From Vitrella brassicaformis (Eukaryota > Sar > Vitrellaceae): 37,938 bases of DNA. This document shows positions 19,626 to 31,480 of the stretch, one piece after another. Where the stretch lies: assembly GCA_001179505.1 (NCBI GenBank), contig CDMY01000589.1, forward strand, positions 1-37,938. Direction: 5' to 3'. Made by a program: the position numbers and the translations under genes. Under the pieces are notes generated by a model. The model saw only the letters and a list, made by a program, of their open reading frames with translations. It had not been told where the DNA came from and did not search any database. Numbering within the stretch: the first letter of the stretch is position 1; each line of letters starts with the position of its first letter.

Positions 19626-22600
19626 TCAGGAGAATATGGCGGGGGTCCAGCCGGTGAAGACCTGCCGACACACTGGGCACTGGCGAGGCTGCATGGTCTG
19701 TGCACATTGCCGGCAGATGATGAAGTGGTTGCACGGCCGCAGCACCACCGATCGCTCCCTCGCCTGGCACACCTGGCAGTCGGTGGCCTCCTCTCGCGCC
19801 CTCTGGTTGCTCTGCTGCATCTGCTGCTGCATCTGCTGACGCAAGTCAGTCAACCTGACACACCGACCAAAGCACAGGCGGCGCCCGCCTTCAGAGGTGT
19901 GGCCTTGCTCTGTGTGAAGGGGTACTGACTGGTCGATGTGCTTGCCTCGCAGCTTCTCAATGTCGGCCTGAAGCGACCCAACGCTAGCTTGGAGGCTGGC
20001 ACGCACAGGGAGGCAGCAGAACCATACAGGGTCTCTAGGTGTGTGCAGGTTGTGTGCATACATACCTGGCGATCTCCTGCCCTTGGGATGCACTTTCCTG
20101 TCTCAGCGAGGTATTCTCCTGCCTCAGTGACGTCTCCCTTTGAGCAGCGGCCCTGACACGCAATGAAGAAATGAGCAAACACCCGTGTGTAAGTGAATTG
20201 GCCGTCTTCCTTGCACGAAGTAGTACCTCTTGGCTTGCTCGATGTGCCGCTGCATCTCGGTGACCTGCTGCTGACGGGCAGCCTTCTCGCGATCAACGGC
20301 GCTGAGCAGCCCAAAACAACACACGCAACACACAGCTGGACATGGCCCTGGGTGCGTCTTGTGGTTAGTGTAGGTAGACACCTGGTGAGCCGCTGGTACT
20401 GTTGGCTGAGCTGCTGGCGGTACACCTCATTGGCCTTCTTCATATCGGCCTGGAGCCGCTCGTTGGCCAGGGTGTCGGCGACGGTCTGCTCGCCCGCCAA
20501 CTGAGCCTTTCGCAACCTGCACAGATGACGCAAAACGGGCCCATCTCGGTGGACGTGCTGATGTGGTGATGCATTTTGTACCGTTCGATCTCCTGACGTT
20601 CAGCCAGAGTCTCCTGCTGGGCCGCGTCGACCTGCTGCTGGGCCGCCATATCCCGCCTCATCAACTCACGCCTACAGCAAATGAGACAAATGAGCGTGTC
20701 CTATTCTGCTCCTCCCTCCATCCCTCCGATGTGGCCCTCTCACTGCAATGCTTCGATCTGCTGGTCTCTGCCCGCCAGCTCAGCAGCAAACCTGACAGCG
20801 ACACGAAGACACCGTGGCCATCTGATCAACTGCCGTAGTCTGCCTCTCACCTGGCCCGCATCGCCACAGTCTCCTCTCCGCCACTCACACGCCCGTCGTC
20901 ACCGCCCGCCGCCCCTCCATCGCTCTCTTCAGCCCCCTGGCCAGTCAGACGCTCGTCACCACCGCCACCATGCCCACTCGCACCATCAACCGACAGCAGG
21001 TCATCAGACTCACGCCCGCCACCGGGCAACAGGGGCATGAAGGGGGCCATCGGAGCCTGCGGCGGCCCACTGGCAGAGCTCATGGCAGCAGCAGAGCCAT
21101 CTGCAGCGACACTTGGGCCATGGAGAGGGCTGCTGGATGGCTCGTCGGCGAGCTCGAGACCGTTGACCCTCTCCCCCTCTCCCTCACGCACCGATGGGCT
21201 GCTGTCGACCGCGAGAGATGCTGCGGCTGCGGCTGCGGCTAATGGGAGTGGGCCGGCCGATGCGCCAGGCGCAGCTGATGGCTTCTTCTTCTTGTGTCGT
21301 TTCTTCTTCTTGGCCTTCTTGCCGCCCTCGCCCCCCTGCTGCCCGCCCCCACCATGCTGCTGCCGGTCCTCACTGTCGTCGGACACCTGCTCGCCGATTG
21401 ACCGCAGGAGGTTCTTCTCGTTCCTGCGCGCCGTTGCCTCCCTGGCCGCCATGGCGGAACTGACGGCCTCGTCGGTCGTCTTGTCGGCTTGGCGCTTCAT
21501 GCGCCGCTCCTGCTTGGCTTTGAGATTTTTCCTGCTCTCGAGCTTCTCACGCAGCTCCTCGCGCACCACGTCACAGCGGCTCTTGTGCTGGCCGTCGACT
21601 AGAAGCTCCTCGCCGGTGACCATCTTCTGATGCAGATCTGACATAAGAATGCCATCCAATGTGTGCGGAATGTGTGCGCGTCCGGTGCTGCTATTCGTAC
21701 CGATATCTCTGAGCATTTCCGCCTTTGCCGCGGTGTTCTTGTTGATTTGCTTGCTGACGCTGGCGATCTTGGCGTCGATGCTGTCGGTCCCCCTTGTCGG
21801 CCTTGGAGGCGGCGGCCTTGGCCCTCTGCCCCTTGAGGCCGTCGAGCTCGGTCTGCAGTGTTGCCAGTAGGTTCTCGATCACCTCAAGCCGCTTGCACTT
21901 GCCATGCAAAGCCTGAAGACAGCAATGACGAATACACAGTGACAGCTGCAGACTATCCGCAACATGCTATCTCTTGTACCTGGTACACCAGCCGGGTGGC
22001 CTCTGACATGACATGACAAAGGAGATCGCACAGATGTATGTCCCTGCCTTTTCCCCTGCTCAGCCCACTCACCAGTGAGGGCGGTGCGTGCTGCATCGAC
22101 GTCCTCTTGAGTGATGTTGTTGATGGCAGGGTCGTCCTTGAGAGCCTCGAGGTGTTTCAGACAGTCGCGATACGTGGCCAGATCAGCTGCCGTCACAGAA
22201 AAGGAGTTCTGGAAGCCTCGGTTGTTGGAGAATAGGCTGTTGGAGTACAGCACCATCAAAGAGGGCGCCTTTCTGGCGACGGTGTGCCACCACGTAAGGG
22301 GACTCATTGGGTCGTAGGACCGCACCAGCACACGACACAGGTGACTGGGAAGACGCGACGAGGGAACATATGTCTGCAGATCGACGGAACCCAGGCCTGA
22401 ACACACACACACAATGGAGGTGAGAGGAAAGAAGACTGAACGCGCGCGTCCCTGGTGCCTCGGCTCCTCACATGTGTCGATCACTGGATGCCCAAAGCTG
22501 TTTTGCCGGTTCATGTCCTCGATCACGGGAAGGACATACAGGTGTATGCTGTCATACAGGTGTGTCTCGGGGAGAGGAATGTCTGAAGCGTTGACAGGCA

Positions 22601-25600
22601 GAACAACCAAGTAGTCGCACGTAAAAGCTGGCACAATGATCCAGAGGCATTGCCACCTCCTCTTTCTGCACATGCACTTACGCGTGAGGTCCAGAAACGG
22701 TTTGCTTCTGATCTCCTTCTCCTTGGCCCGCAGCCTCTCCTCCCTCCACTCCCGTGCCACCCTCCATCTGTCCTCCTCAGCTGCGTCAGTTGCCGGCGGC
22801 AGGCGGGCGTCGTCGGCTGCCCACTGACGCTCCTTGACAGCACGTGCATCGGCGAGCTCACTCTCACGCGCAGCATGGGCCCTGCCGACGGCTTCGCGGA
22901 CCAATGAGGCAAAGTCGCCACTTGCCAGGAACTGTCCGCCAACGAGCTTGCCCAGCGGCTCAGACGCTACCGAATGAGTACATATGAAGCAGCCTCATGT
23001 GCGCGAAGCTTGCTAGTGGCTTCACGTACATGACAGAGAGAGGCTCGATAGTGTGAGGTCCTTCAACGCGAATTGGAGGAAGGGCTCAATGGTGGTTGCG
23101 GTGGCAGGCAGATACAGGCGCCTGAATGGACATACGGTCAGCTGCGTACACCGTGTAGACACACGGGAGTATGTGACCTACCTGAGAGTGCGTCTATTTG
23201 GGTTGGCCTTGAGGCCAATTGTCGCGGAAATGACCGTGCCCTCAACGATGGGCAGCGACAGCTCGCCAACCAAGCCGAACGACAGATGGAGCCCCGTGCA
23301 CGTGATGGTGCCAAAGAGGCGCTCGAGTACTCTCTGCCGACAAGAGAGATGCCAACAGAAGAGGGTATCAGCAAGGCCTTCTCAGTGTGGCTAGTGCGTT
23401 TCAGACCTGCAGTTGGTCGCATCGATCGGCCTCGTTGTCAGTCTCGGTCAAGACTATATCGACCAGAGTCAGATATTGGAACGATCTGCCACAGAGGCCC
23501 TGCAGGCGATACAGCACATACAATTACAGCCCAGTCTGTCAAACGGATTTTCATTCTTCTTTTCGCCGGCCGACCTTGAGCAAGTTCAGATAGGAGTTGA
23601 ACGACATATGACATGAAGCGACTGTCATGCACCTGTACACATGCATCACACGGCCTCAGTGAATGCTCCGTTGTCTCCTTCTCTGTCGTGCAATCACACC
23701 TGAGTGTCGTGAAGGGCCTTTCTTTCTTGTCGTCCCCCGTGTCGATCTCCTGCCCCGCCTCTGTCGTATCCTGACGATCCCCCGCGGGGCCCGCCTCTGT
23801 CGTCTCCTGTCCGTCCTCTTTTGAACCTCCCGGCACGGCAGCCGACGACGTGCTGGGGATGCGGGTGACGTCACGCGATGATGACGGCGGCGGGGACGCA
23901 CTCTCGCTGCTGTTGCTCTCGCCCTTGCCGTCTCCTTCGGGCTGGGCCTTGAGCAGAGCACTCAACACGTCGATGAAGGCACAGCCCAGGCTTCCGCTCT
24001 TCAGGTAGAGGATGGCAAGTGAGGGCAGGCGGCCAATGGCATTGGCGAGCCGGATGCACTCGTCATCGGGCATCTGGCGCAAATCCACATCTGCGAGGCA
24101 CACATACCCTGACAATGAGCGGCAGCGTGCGCGCTCTCTTGCGACCGGCTTACACATGAGTTTGAGTCTGAAGAGCTTGTCAGCCCTATCGAGGAAAGCG
24201 ATAAGGTCGCTGACGTCGTCGGCGGTCGGTGAGCACTCCCAGCGGATCGACAATGTCAACATCATACGGGGGGAATACCTGATGGGAAGGATGAAACCGT
24301 GAACACGAGTGAATCGCTGTCAGCATCCCTTCTTCATCGGCATACCTGGCCAGTGCCGCCGCCAGCCGATTTTGATTGCTCACGGAGATCGATGCATCTG
24401 GCGCCAGCAGCTCGTGATTGACATATGCCGAGATGCGCTCCGTCGCACGGACGGGACACAACCTAAAGGCAGCCAGCACAGAGTCACCATTGAGTGTACG
24501 TCTGTTCATGTCTGTATGCGTGTGAAGGACGGTTTACACGTCTAGCAGACTTCGACACGAGACCGCCAACATAGCGACTTGTGCAGCAGTGAAATACAAT
24601 GGTCCAGAGAAGCTCAATGGCCCACCAAGCTCGTAGATAGTGTGGAGGACTCGCCTGTCCGACAAACACCGCACCATGGGATTCTGATATACACCGAGAA
24701 CACATGTGAGGGGTCTGCCATACATGTTCGCTCTCTCTGTACCCACCTGCTTGTTCTGCTGCCGTGCGGCCTCTCTCTGCGGGTCCTGCTGCGATGAGAC
24801 CCACCGATCGATCGCCACCTGCTTCAAGGAACACACACAGTGGCAAGCAAATGATTAATCGGCCTACGTGAAAGCACGGCAGACCTTGCGACCGTGGAAC
24901 GCCGCGAAGAAGTCCAAAATCTGCAACCATAGGTGCACAGACCTGTGAGCCTGCGTGTTGTTTACACTTCACTCACCTCCTGTAGGAGGCTGTCTTGTGA
25001 CGCCGCCATGAGGGTACCGGATAGGGCAGAGGTGTCCACCTGCAAATGGAGGGCGTCAAACACAGCAGCAGACACATTGATGTGACCGCGGATTCGGTCA
25101 TCGTTTGACCCTACGAACCTGCAGAACACGTTCGACGATCGGGTTGTCTTTACTCTTGCCGCTCATCAGCTGCCGGTCCCAACAGCTGCACAAATGAAGA
25201 GAATTCACTCGAGGCACTCAAAACATGACGGACAGGTGCACCCGGAGGGGCTGTTCAGGACGCTCATCGCGGGGCTGACGAAGTTGTCGTTGTCGCCGCG
25301 AGGGATGGATGCGAGAAATGCAGTGTCTTGTGTCACAGCGCTCGACAGCTGGCATACCATCAGCTCGGCCAGGCCCTCACACGATGCATACTGAGGAAAA
25401 GCGAAGACACTCGCAACGAGGAGACATGGATTCCATTCGATTATTTCCTGACCGTCTGACGATCGACAATGAGGCGGATCAGACCAATGCTCATGGCCAC
25501 TTCGTTGGTGTCCATGATGCTCAGCGTCGCCGATAGGAAGCCCGCGTGCACGAGGCGCTCGCAGTAGCCCGATTCTGACAAAACACATACGCACACGAGA

Positions 25601-27372
25601 AGTGAACAAGCAGGATCAGCTATGCACCAATACATACCAGCCATTGCCACTATCACGCTCAGACAGTCCCAGACGATGCAAACCGGCCACTGGGAGGCGG
25701 CGTGATTCTTCAGCGAGGTGGCCGTCTTGCCCAGGGCAAGAGGGCTCGCTGCCACACTACAGCACATGGACGCCAACACACCTGCGCGTCCACACACATA
25801 GTAGTAATGTGACGAATCGACGAGTCTCCTGAGTATCTAGGTGTCCCGCACCTGGGTCAGAGATAAAGCGGCGGGCGTGTGAGAAGATGAGCCCTATCAG
25901 GCCGTATGCCCTCCAAACCGTCGCCTGGTCACTGCTGTTGGCCTGGGTCTCGACGAGCACATCGATGTGGCAGAACAAGTGCTGCCGGAAGGCCCCCAGC
26001 GCCTCAGCAAACCCTGAACGGCCCAAAAAGACACACAGATGCATGGAAGGATAACAGCCATGTTTGCCGCACCACACGATCACCTTGCATTCTCCCGCAG
26101 GAAACCACTTGCACCACTTGCATAGCTGCAATGAAGAGATCGTCCGGTAGTGTCAGCCTCCCCAACACTGTGTCCACCAAGACACCAAACAGCGGCAGCC
26201 ACTCCACACCAAAGGGATACCGAGCCTGACAAAGTTGCCGGAGGAAGCACGTCGCCGCATTCTGATGCTCTATGTCGCTGCTGCTGTCATTGACGAGGCC
26301 GACAATGCAGCCGGCGAGACCACCGAGACCCTGCTGTCGGTGTGCCTCGTCCTTCTTGGCCAGCAAGCCCACCACTTGCTTGACTGATGGATCGTCGTCG
26401 CGCAGGCGGGGCAGCTCCCTGAGTGTCTCCACATGGCTCGCGAAGGGGTCGCTGTCACCAGCCAGAAGAGCATCAGCACCCAGCGAAAGAGCATCAGCAG
26501 CCAGCGACATGATGGCAGCAGAGCCCGACGTCTGGCCCTTCCGCGTGTTGGCCATGTGCTGCTGGTGGGGTGTGACGGGGGAGGGGGTGGGGGGAGGGAA
26601 TGGACGAGAGGGACCCGCTGGTTGCCGACCTGCTGATGCAGCTGCTGAGGCGAGTGGCGATGGGTCGATGCTGCTGGTGAGGTCGACGACCAGCTGGTAC
26701 TGCTTCTGCATGGATGAGGAAGCACTGGAATGAATAGGTGTAGAGGAGAGCTGATCCTGAAAGCCACAAGCACACACACACACACACATGCAGAGAGAGA
26801 GAGAGAGAGACCACACAAGCATCCTCGCGTGCACTCCTGCCTTGGTGTCTGTCTGTATGTACCGGTGTGGTGTCGACAATGGCATCTGAATCATCTGTAG
26901 GCCCATGGCCGTGCCCCGCCCCTCCCATCAGCGCAGGGCAGCCTCCCTGCTGCTGCACCGCCACGCCGCCGAGGGGGGTGGAAGTGAGCTGCACGGACTG
27001 GGCACGATGGACGGATAACTGCTGGCTTTGGTGCTGAGTCTGATGCCGAGACTCAGCTTTGTCTAAGATATGCGGGCCGCTGTCAGCTTCTTGATGGGGA
27101 GATCCCACTGCTGGTTGGGCAGACGACGCACTGACTGGACGGCCGCCATCGCTGCTCCCAGACGATTCATCGCCGCGCCGCTCACTCCCACCAGATCCCC
27201 CCTCTGCTGACGTGCCCTTCAGAGGCGACTGTTGCTGCTCCTGTGCCTGTGGTTGCTCCTTTTGGTTCTCAGGGATGCCGTCGGGGCTGCTGTCTGCCGA
27301 GCGGCCGCTGGCGGCCAGTCCTTCTGAATCGGCTCCATGGGCACAAGCACTCGATAGGCTATCTACCTGCAT
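19626..27372 (-). CDS. giant ARM/HEAT, LRR-like, coiled-coil and C-terminal RING protein
   Basis: Thirty-one exons can be chained in phase on the minus strand, giving about 1880 residues. Main exons: 27372-26863, 26756-26084, 26013-25852, 25781-25638, 25574-25453, 25390-25242, 24683-24538, 24090-23700, 22966-22682, 22396-22073, 21912-21701, 21637-20851, and six coiled-coil exons between 20791 and 19930, then 19854-19626. Residues 1-220 are low complexity. About 270-630 looks like armadillo/HEAT helices (EALGAFRQHLF, TVWRAYGLIGLIF). About 715-1057 is LRR-like (LANAIGRLPSLAILYLKSG). Residues 1058-1805 are charged and coiled coil, with a Lys-rich stretch near KKAKKKKRHKKKK. The end is a C3HC4 RING: C1831-x2-C-x11-C-x-H-x3-C-x2-C-x8-C-x2-C1867. 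This suggests a ubiquitin E3. Frame shifts by one base near 21789-21793. The true start may be an exon at 27527. Confidence 0.72.
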
Positions 27373-27743
27373 AAGTCAACGCCAAAACAGACACACACGA
27401 CAGACGTACAGGTCCATGGTCCTTGTTTCACACAGCGACGCTTACAGTGAGTCTGTGCGGCCGACAGGTGGAAGATCATCGACATCCCGTCAGAATGCAA
27501 CACCACAGCAGCTGCGGGAAAGGCCATAACGCCCTCGCTCACCTTCCGAGGAAGGCAAGCTCGCAGATCGCCTTCTCCGACGCCAAACCGCCGCCGCTGC
27601 CACTCCCCCTCCCCCGTGCGCAGCAGAACGCAGAGGCTTCGCTGCATCGAGATCTATCGATTCGGGACACCAGCAGTCATCGCCTTGTATCTGCATGCAC
27701 CATAGGATCCACACTCTCATCGGCCGGCAAGGACACGGAAGAG
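27373..27743. promoter_or_regulatory. shared 5' region of RING gene and BTB-TLDc copy 2
   Basis: A divergent spacer. The plus frame is open from 27423 into the BTB exon, and the minus strand has an ATG-led frame from 27527 ending at a GTAAGC donor. First exons of either gene may therefore extend into it. Orientation is the only evidence for promoter activity. Confidence 0.35.
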
Positions 27744-30157
27744 ATGCTGCTGAACGTGGGAGGGACGCCCATGACCTTCCCACGTGACCGGCTGCTCCGT
27801 CGAGGTCTGAGGGACACCTGCTTGGCTGTGCTGCTGCATCGCTTCGAGGACTGGATGGTCAAAGACGACATCGGCATTCACTTCATCGACGCAGATCCCA
27901 AGTTCTTCATTCGGTGGGAGCCACGCCGAGATGACAGCTCACATGCGCCACAGCGCACTCATGCGTGGATCCTGCTGTGTTGTGTTTGTGTCAAGGTTGG
28001 CCGCCGGCCTGCGTCAGATGTGGAGCAGCTGGGTGAGCTCAGGACAGATCTGCGGTGCTGACACTGCATTGGCCTTTTACTACGACCGCTTCATGGCCAA
28101 GACGGCCCTCAAGATCGAGCCACAGCCCGGCGACAGTGAGAACAGTGCCTTCCGTGCCTTCATGGCCATCATGGGACCCTTCATCAAGACGTCCTGTGGC
28201 GGGACGGGCGGCATTGAGGTACTCACCATCAACGGACTCGTCGTGTCGACCACCGACGCCACACTGGCGGCATTCACAACACTCAACAAGCGGTTCACCG
28301 AGTGAGCGTTGCGGGCAGCACACCAATAAGGAGTCAGACGAGAGTGTCACCCGTGCCGTTGTTCGTGCAGGTACAGTGGCCCGGTTCTGACCTCTCTCAA
28401 CCACTTCCACAAGTAAGTCGAGATGTGTGTGAGTCCGGGGCAAACAAACATAGGTGCCTGGTTTGCTCTCACAACACACATAGGGTGGTGGACTATGCCC
28501 AGCGCTGTCGCATCGCCCCTGCCGACGCTGTCATCGACTTGCCCGCGTGTGAGGATGGCGACGTTGAGCTGTCGCTCGCGGTTGAGATGTACGGCCTGCT
28601 GGATGACGGCTGTCCTAACATACTCTCTGCCGACACCATGCGCACACTGCTCAGCATGACCGGCAAAATGCACGCGCTATGCCTCTTGAAGTGAGCAATG
28701 GATCGCGGACATGGCAAAAGGGAAATTGGACCACACGGGTATGATGGTTTTTTGTCCGTCAGGAGCTCAATCCACGGCTGTGATTTCGAGACGTTGCTTG
28801 CGCGAGCGGCCGGTGCGTATGGCCTGCTGTTCGTCATCGAGGATGAGCACCACCACACGCTCGCGTGCCACATGGACGGGCCTTTCATCCCCCCCGCTGA
28901 CCCCACATCTGAGCTGCTGACCGGCTGCCCCGTCACCTTCTTCTCCATCAGTGGCGCATTCCTGGAGGGCATCACCAAAATCAACATACCGCACAATTGG
29001 CAGTGTGTGGACGTCGCCGGCACGGAGGGGGCGGCAAAGACCGACAAGGGTGCGTCATGTGCCAAGGTCGCCATCGGTGGCGGCCGTCTGTGGCTGGGTC
29101 ACAAGGATGGCCGGCCGAGTAACGACCTTCGGCACTGCCAGCAGTGGCTGCGGAGGGATGATCTGCCCGACGGCGGCGAGACGTACATGGGCAGCTACAA
29201 CGAGGTGGGATCGGCCACACTAGCTGCCACCTATTACTTCACCGCCACGCGACTGGAAGTGTACCAGGTCAGCCACACATGGCCATGAAGCGTCGAATCC
29301 ATGGGGACCTCATGACTCTCCATTGTGTTGCTGATGTGATGTGGGTCAGGTGTGGAGCACTCGTCCGGCTGACCCCATCCTCTCTGCTGACGACCTCCAG
29401 GCCCTCATCGACATGGCGACCGACACACCGATGACTTCACAGCTCCTCTACAAGTGAGTGAATTGCCAAAGGAGGGGCCATGCCTGATGCTCAAGCGCAC
29501 TCCCGCTCTCCTGCCTCTTTGTGTGTGTCAGGGGTGAGCGTGACGGTTGGACCTATGAGGCCCTCTTCGCCAAGGTGGGCGGTGCGGTCGATCTGCTGCT
29601 GCTCTTCAAGGACACCGGCGCCCACACCTTCGCCAGCCACATCAAGGGGCAGCTCAAGCCGCCAGACGACCCCACGGCAGTCGAGACGACACCCTGTTCC
29701 GTCACCTTCTACTCCATCAGTGGCGCATTTGAGCCACAGGGCATCACCAAGATCACCGTGCCCGACAACCAGCAGCGTGTGGTGGTCGCCGGTGCAGAGC
29801 GGTTGGTGAAGGGGACGAAAGACATGGCCGGCAAGGTGGCCATCGCTGGCGGCCGCCTGTGGTTGGGGTACCGGTTCGGGGAGGGTGGTCCGGCTGGCGA
29901 CCTTCGCAGCGGCTGTCAGCTTGTGCTGAAGGCTGAGCTGCCCGACGGCGGCAGGACATATCTCGGCGGCTTCGACAGTCATGGATACGCCACGTTGGCT
30001 GCCAGTTATGTGTTCACGTATGCCAATCTGGAGATTTATGCACTGCGGGTCAGACACGGACTGGACTGGAGAGGAGAGGGGAGGGGACACAGCACGGCAC
30101 ATATCGCGTTTCGCTTCTGTTCAGGCGTTGGACGGGCCGGCCCGCCCAACGCCGTAA
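27744..30157 (+). CDS. BTB(T1)-double TLDc-like protein, copy 2
   Basis: Eight exons: 27744-27913, 27996-28301, 28371-28412, 28484-28690, 28763-29267, 29350-29453, 29532-30048, 30125-30157. The model gives 627 residues. Order and phase of every exon equal those of copy 1. The BTB domain is at the start (MLLNVGGTPMTFPRDRLLRR, ending HFIDADPKFF), followed by a middle region (YYDRFMAKTALKIEPQPGDS) and two TLDc-like repeats at about 242-410 and 445-617. The linker exon 29350-29453 is identical to copy 1 over all 104 bases by eye, and the intron before it differs at one of 82 bases. The 5' exons have diverged strongly, most in exon 28484-28690. The chosen ATG is the first residue with homology to copy 1; the frame is open further upstream, including an ATG at 27495. 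Function is unknown; scaffold or adaptor roles are plausible. Confidence 0.85.
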
Positions 30158-30395
30158 CAGATGCTGGTCTTTTATCGATCTTCGTGATTGTACAGACTAT
30201 CTTCATACAGTCTCATGTATTTGTCTAGCTACATACCTGCATAGCTTCCCTGTGGTTGCAAGCCGATCTATCCACATTAGGAAAGTGATGATGTGCCGGT
30301 GCGTGTTTCCTAATCGATCGATGTGTTATGGATGGATGGATTCATGGATGGATGAATTGGAGCCAGTCAATCTGTCAGTTCATGTGTTCTGTCGC

Positions 30396-31245
30396 TCAGC
30401 GACTGTAAACGCCGTAGTCGATGGCATACTCTGAAGGAACAGACAGACATGTAGACACAAACTTCCTAGACTGAGTTGCTGAGACTTGCCTGGGAAGATG
30501 TATTCTCGGGTAAACTGGCCTGGCTGCGGCTTTGAGTCCACTCTTGCCTCAATCTCGTTGCGCTACACAAACATACGCACCCACACATCCATCCATTCAT
30601 CCATCTGTCCGTCCATCCCTGTTGAAAGTGTGATCGTACCTGTGGGTCAAATTTGATCTTTTCGACGCTGTATGAGCCGTTACGAAAGTACGGTGTCCTG
30701 AAACACACACGCGCACAGACACACGCACACATTGACCATCCAACAACCGTGTCTCGGTGCGCGTGCATGCCTTCCCGCTCTCTTGAGAATGGATTGGTAG
30801 AGGTTGAGGCCGTTCTGTGCAGTTTTGTCCGAGAGCTCGTCCAGCTTTCTCATGTTCTTGTCAGTGCTCTTCAACCTGCACCAAATGAGCACGGGACACG
30901 CACACAGATGGACATGGCTCTCACGTACAGGTCGGCCATGATCTCGTCGTTGCCCTTCTCCTTCTGTCTGAGGTCGGTCAAGCGTCTCGCCTCGGCAGAG
31001 CGCTCATTCGCCAGCTGAACGTCAGACAAACTGCATGCGCACAAGAGAGAGACATGAACAATGAGACACAAGAGAGTCTGTCATTTGCCTGACGTGTCGT
31101 GCGGTGAGCTCTCCTCCATGTGAATGTTCACAACGCTGTATGGCGGCGGGTTGATGTTGCCAATCCCTCCGCTGGGAGGGAAGAGAGGCGACACGACCGA
31201 CACCCACGCGCAGACCAACAGCAGAGACAGCACACGGCACACCAT
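30396..31245 (-). CDS. small secreted coiled-coil protein A (PPPYxVxNxHMEE family)
   Basis: Six exons on the minus strand: 31245-31094, 31030-30929, 30875-30771, 30697-30640, 30562-30490, 30430-30396. The model gives 174 residues. It starts MVCRVLSLLLVCAWVSVVSP, a clear signal peptide, then PPPYSVVNIHMEE (33-45), then a charged helical stretch (LANERSAEARRLTDLRQKEK, KNMRKLDELSDKTAQNG) likely to form a coiled coil. The last intron starts with GC (GCAAGT) rather than GT, and the intron after 30771 also appears to start GC. It faces a related gene starting at 31481. I do not recognise the family. A secreted or surface structural role is only a guess. The intron boundary at 30771 is the least certain. 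Confidence 0.7.
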
Positions 31246-31480
31246 CTTGACTGATCGGTTGACGGCTTGAAGGAGGGTGAGATATCGATGTCCCCTTGCT
31301 GTCTGCCTCTGTTTGTCTCAACGAGGCCTCTGTTTGTCTCAGTGTGTGTATGTGTGTATGTATTCATTTTGTACACATGCGCATCGCATGTGTGTTAATT
31401 GTCAGTCTGTTTGCCCCGATCGACAGCATCGCCCTTTGAGTCGCTGTCTCTCTGCTCGCATCGCCACTGACAGGACAGCC
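31246..31480. promoter_or_regulatory. shared 5' region of the paired secreted-protein genes
   Basis: 235 bp separate the two ATGs. It contains two copies of a GTTTGTCTCA(A)-type word near 31312-31339 (GAGGCCTCTGTTTGTCTC and neighbour) and a TG/TA-rich stretch. Common control of the two related genes is a natural expectation but untested. Confidence 0.45.

Noticed and set aside
20847-21716. Long frames on both strands over the Ala/Gly/Lys-rich region
   Set aside because: Only the minus frame continues in phase into coiled-coil exons with proper splice sites; the plus frame is its GC-rich shadow.
27363-27527. First exon MAFPAAAVVLHSDG for the RING gene with a strong GTAAGC donor
   Set aside because: Its phase does not fit the obvious acceptor at 27367; only a weaker acceptor three bases on fits. 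Kept as an alternative start, not as the model.
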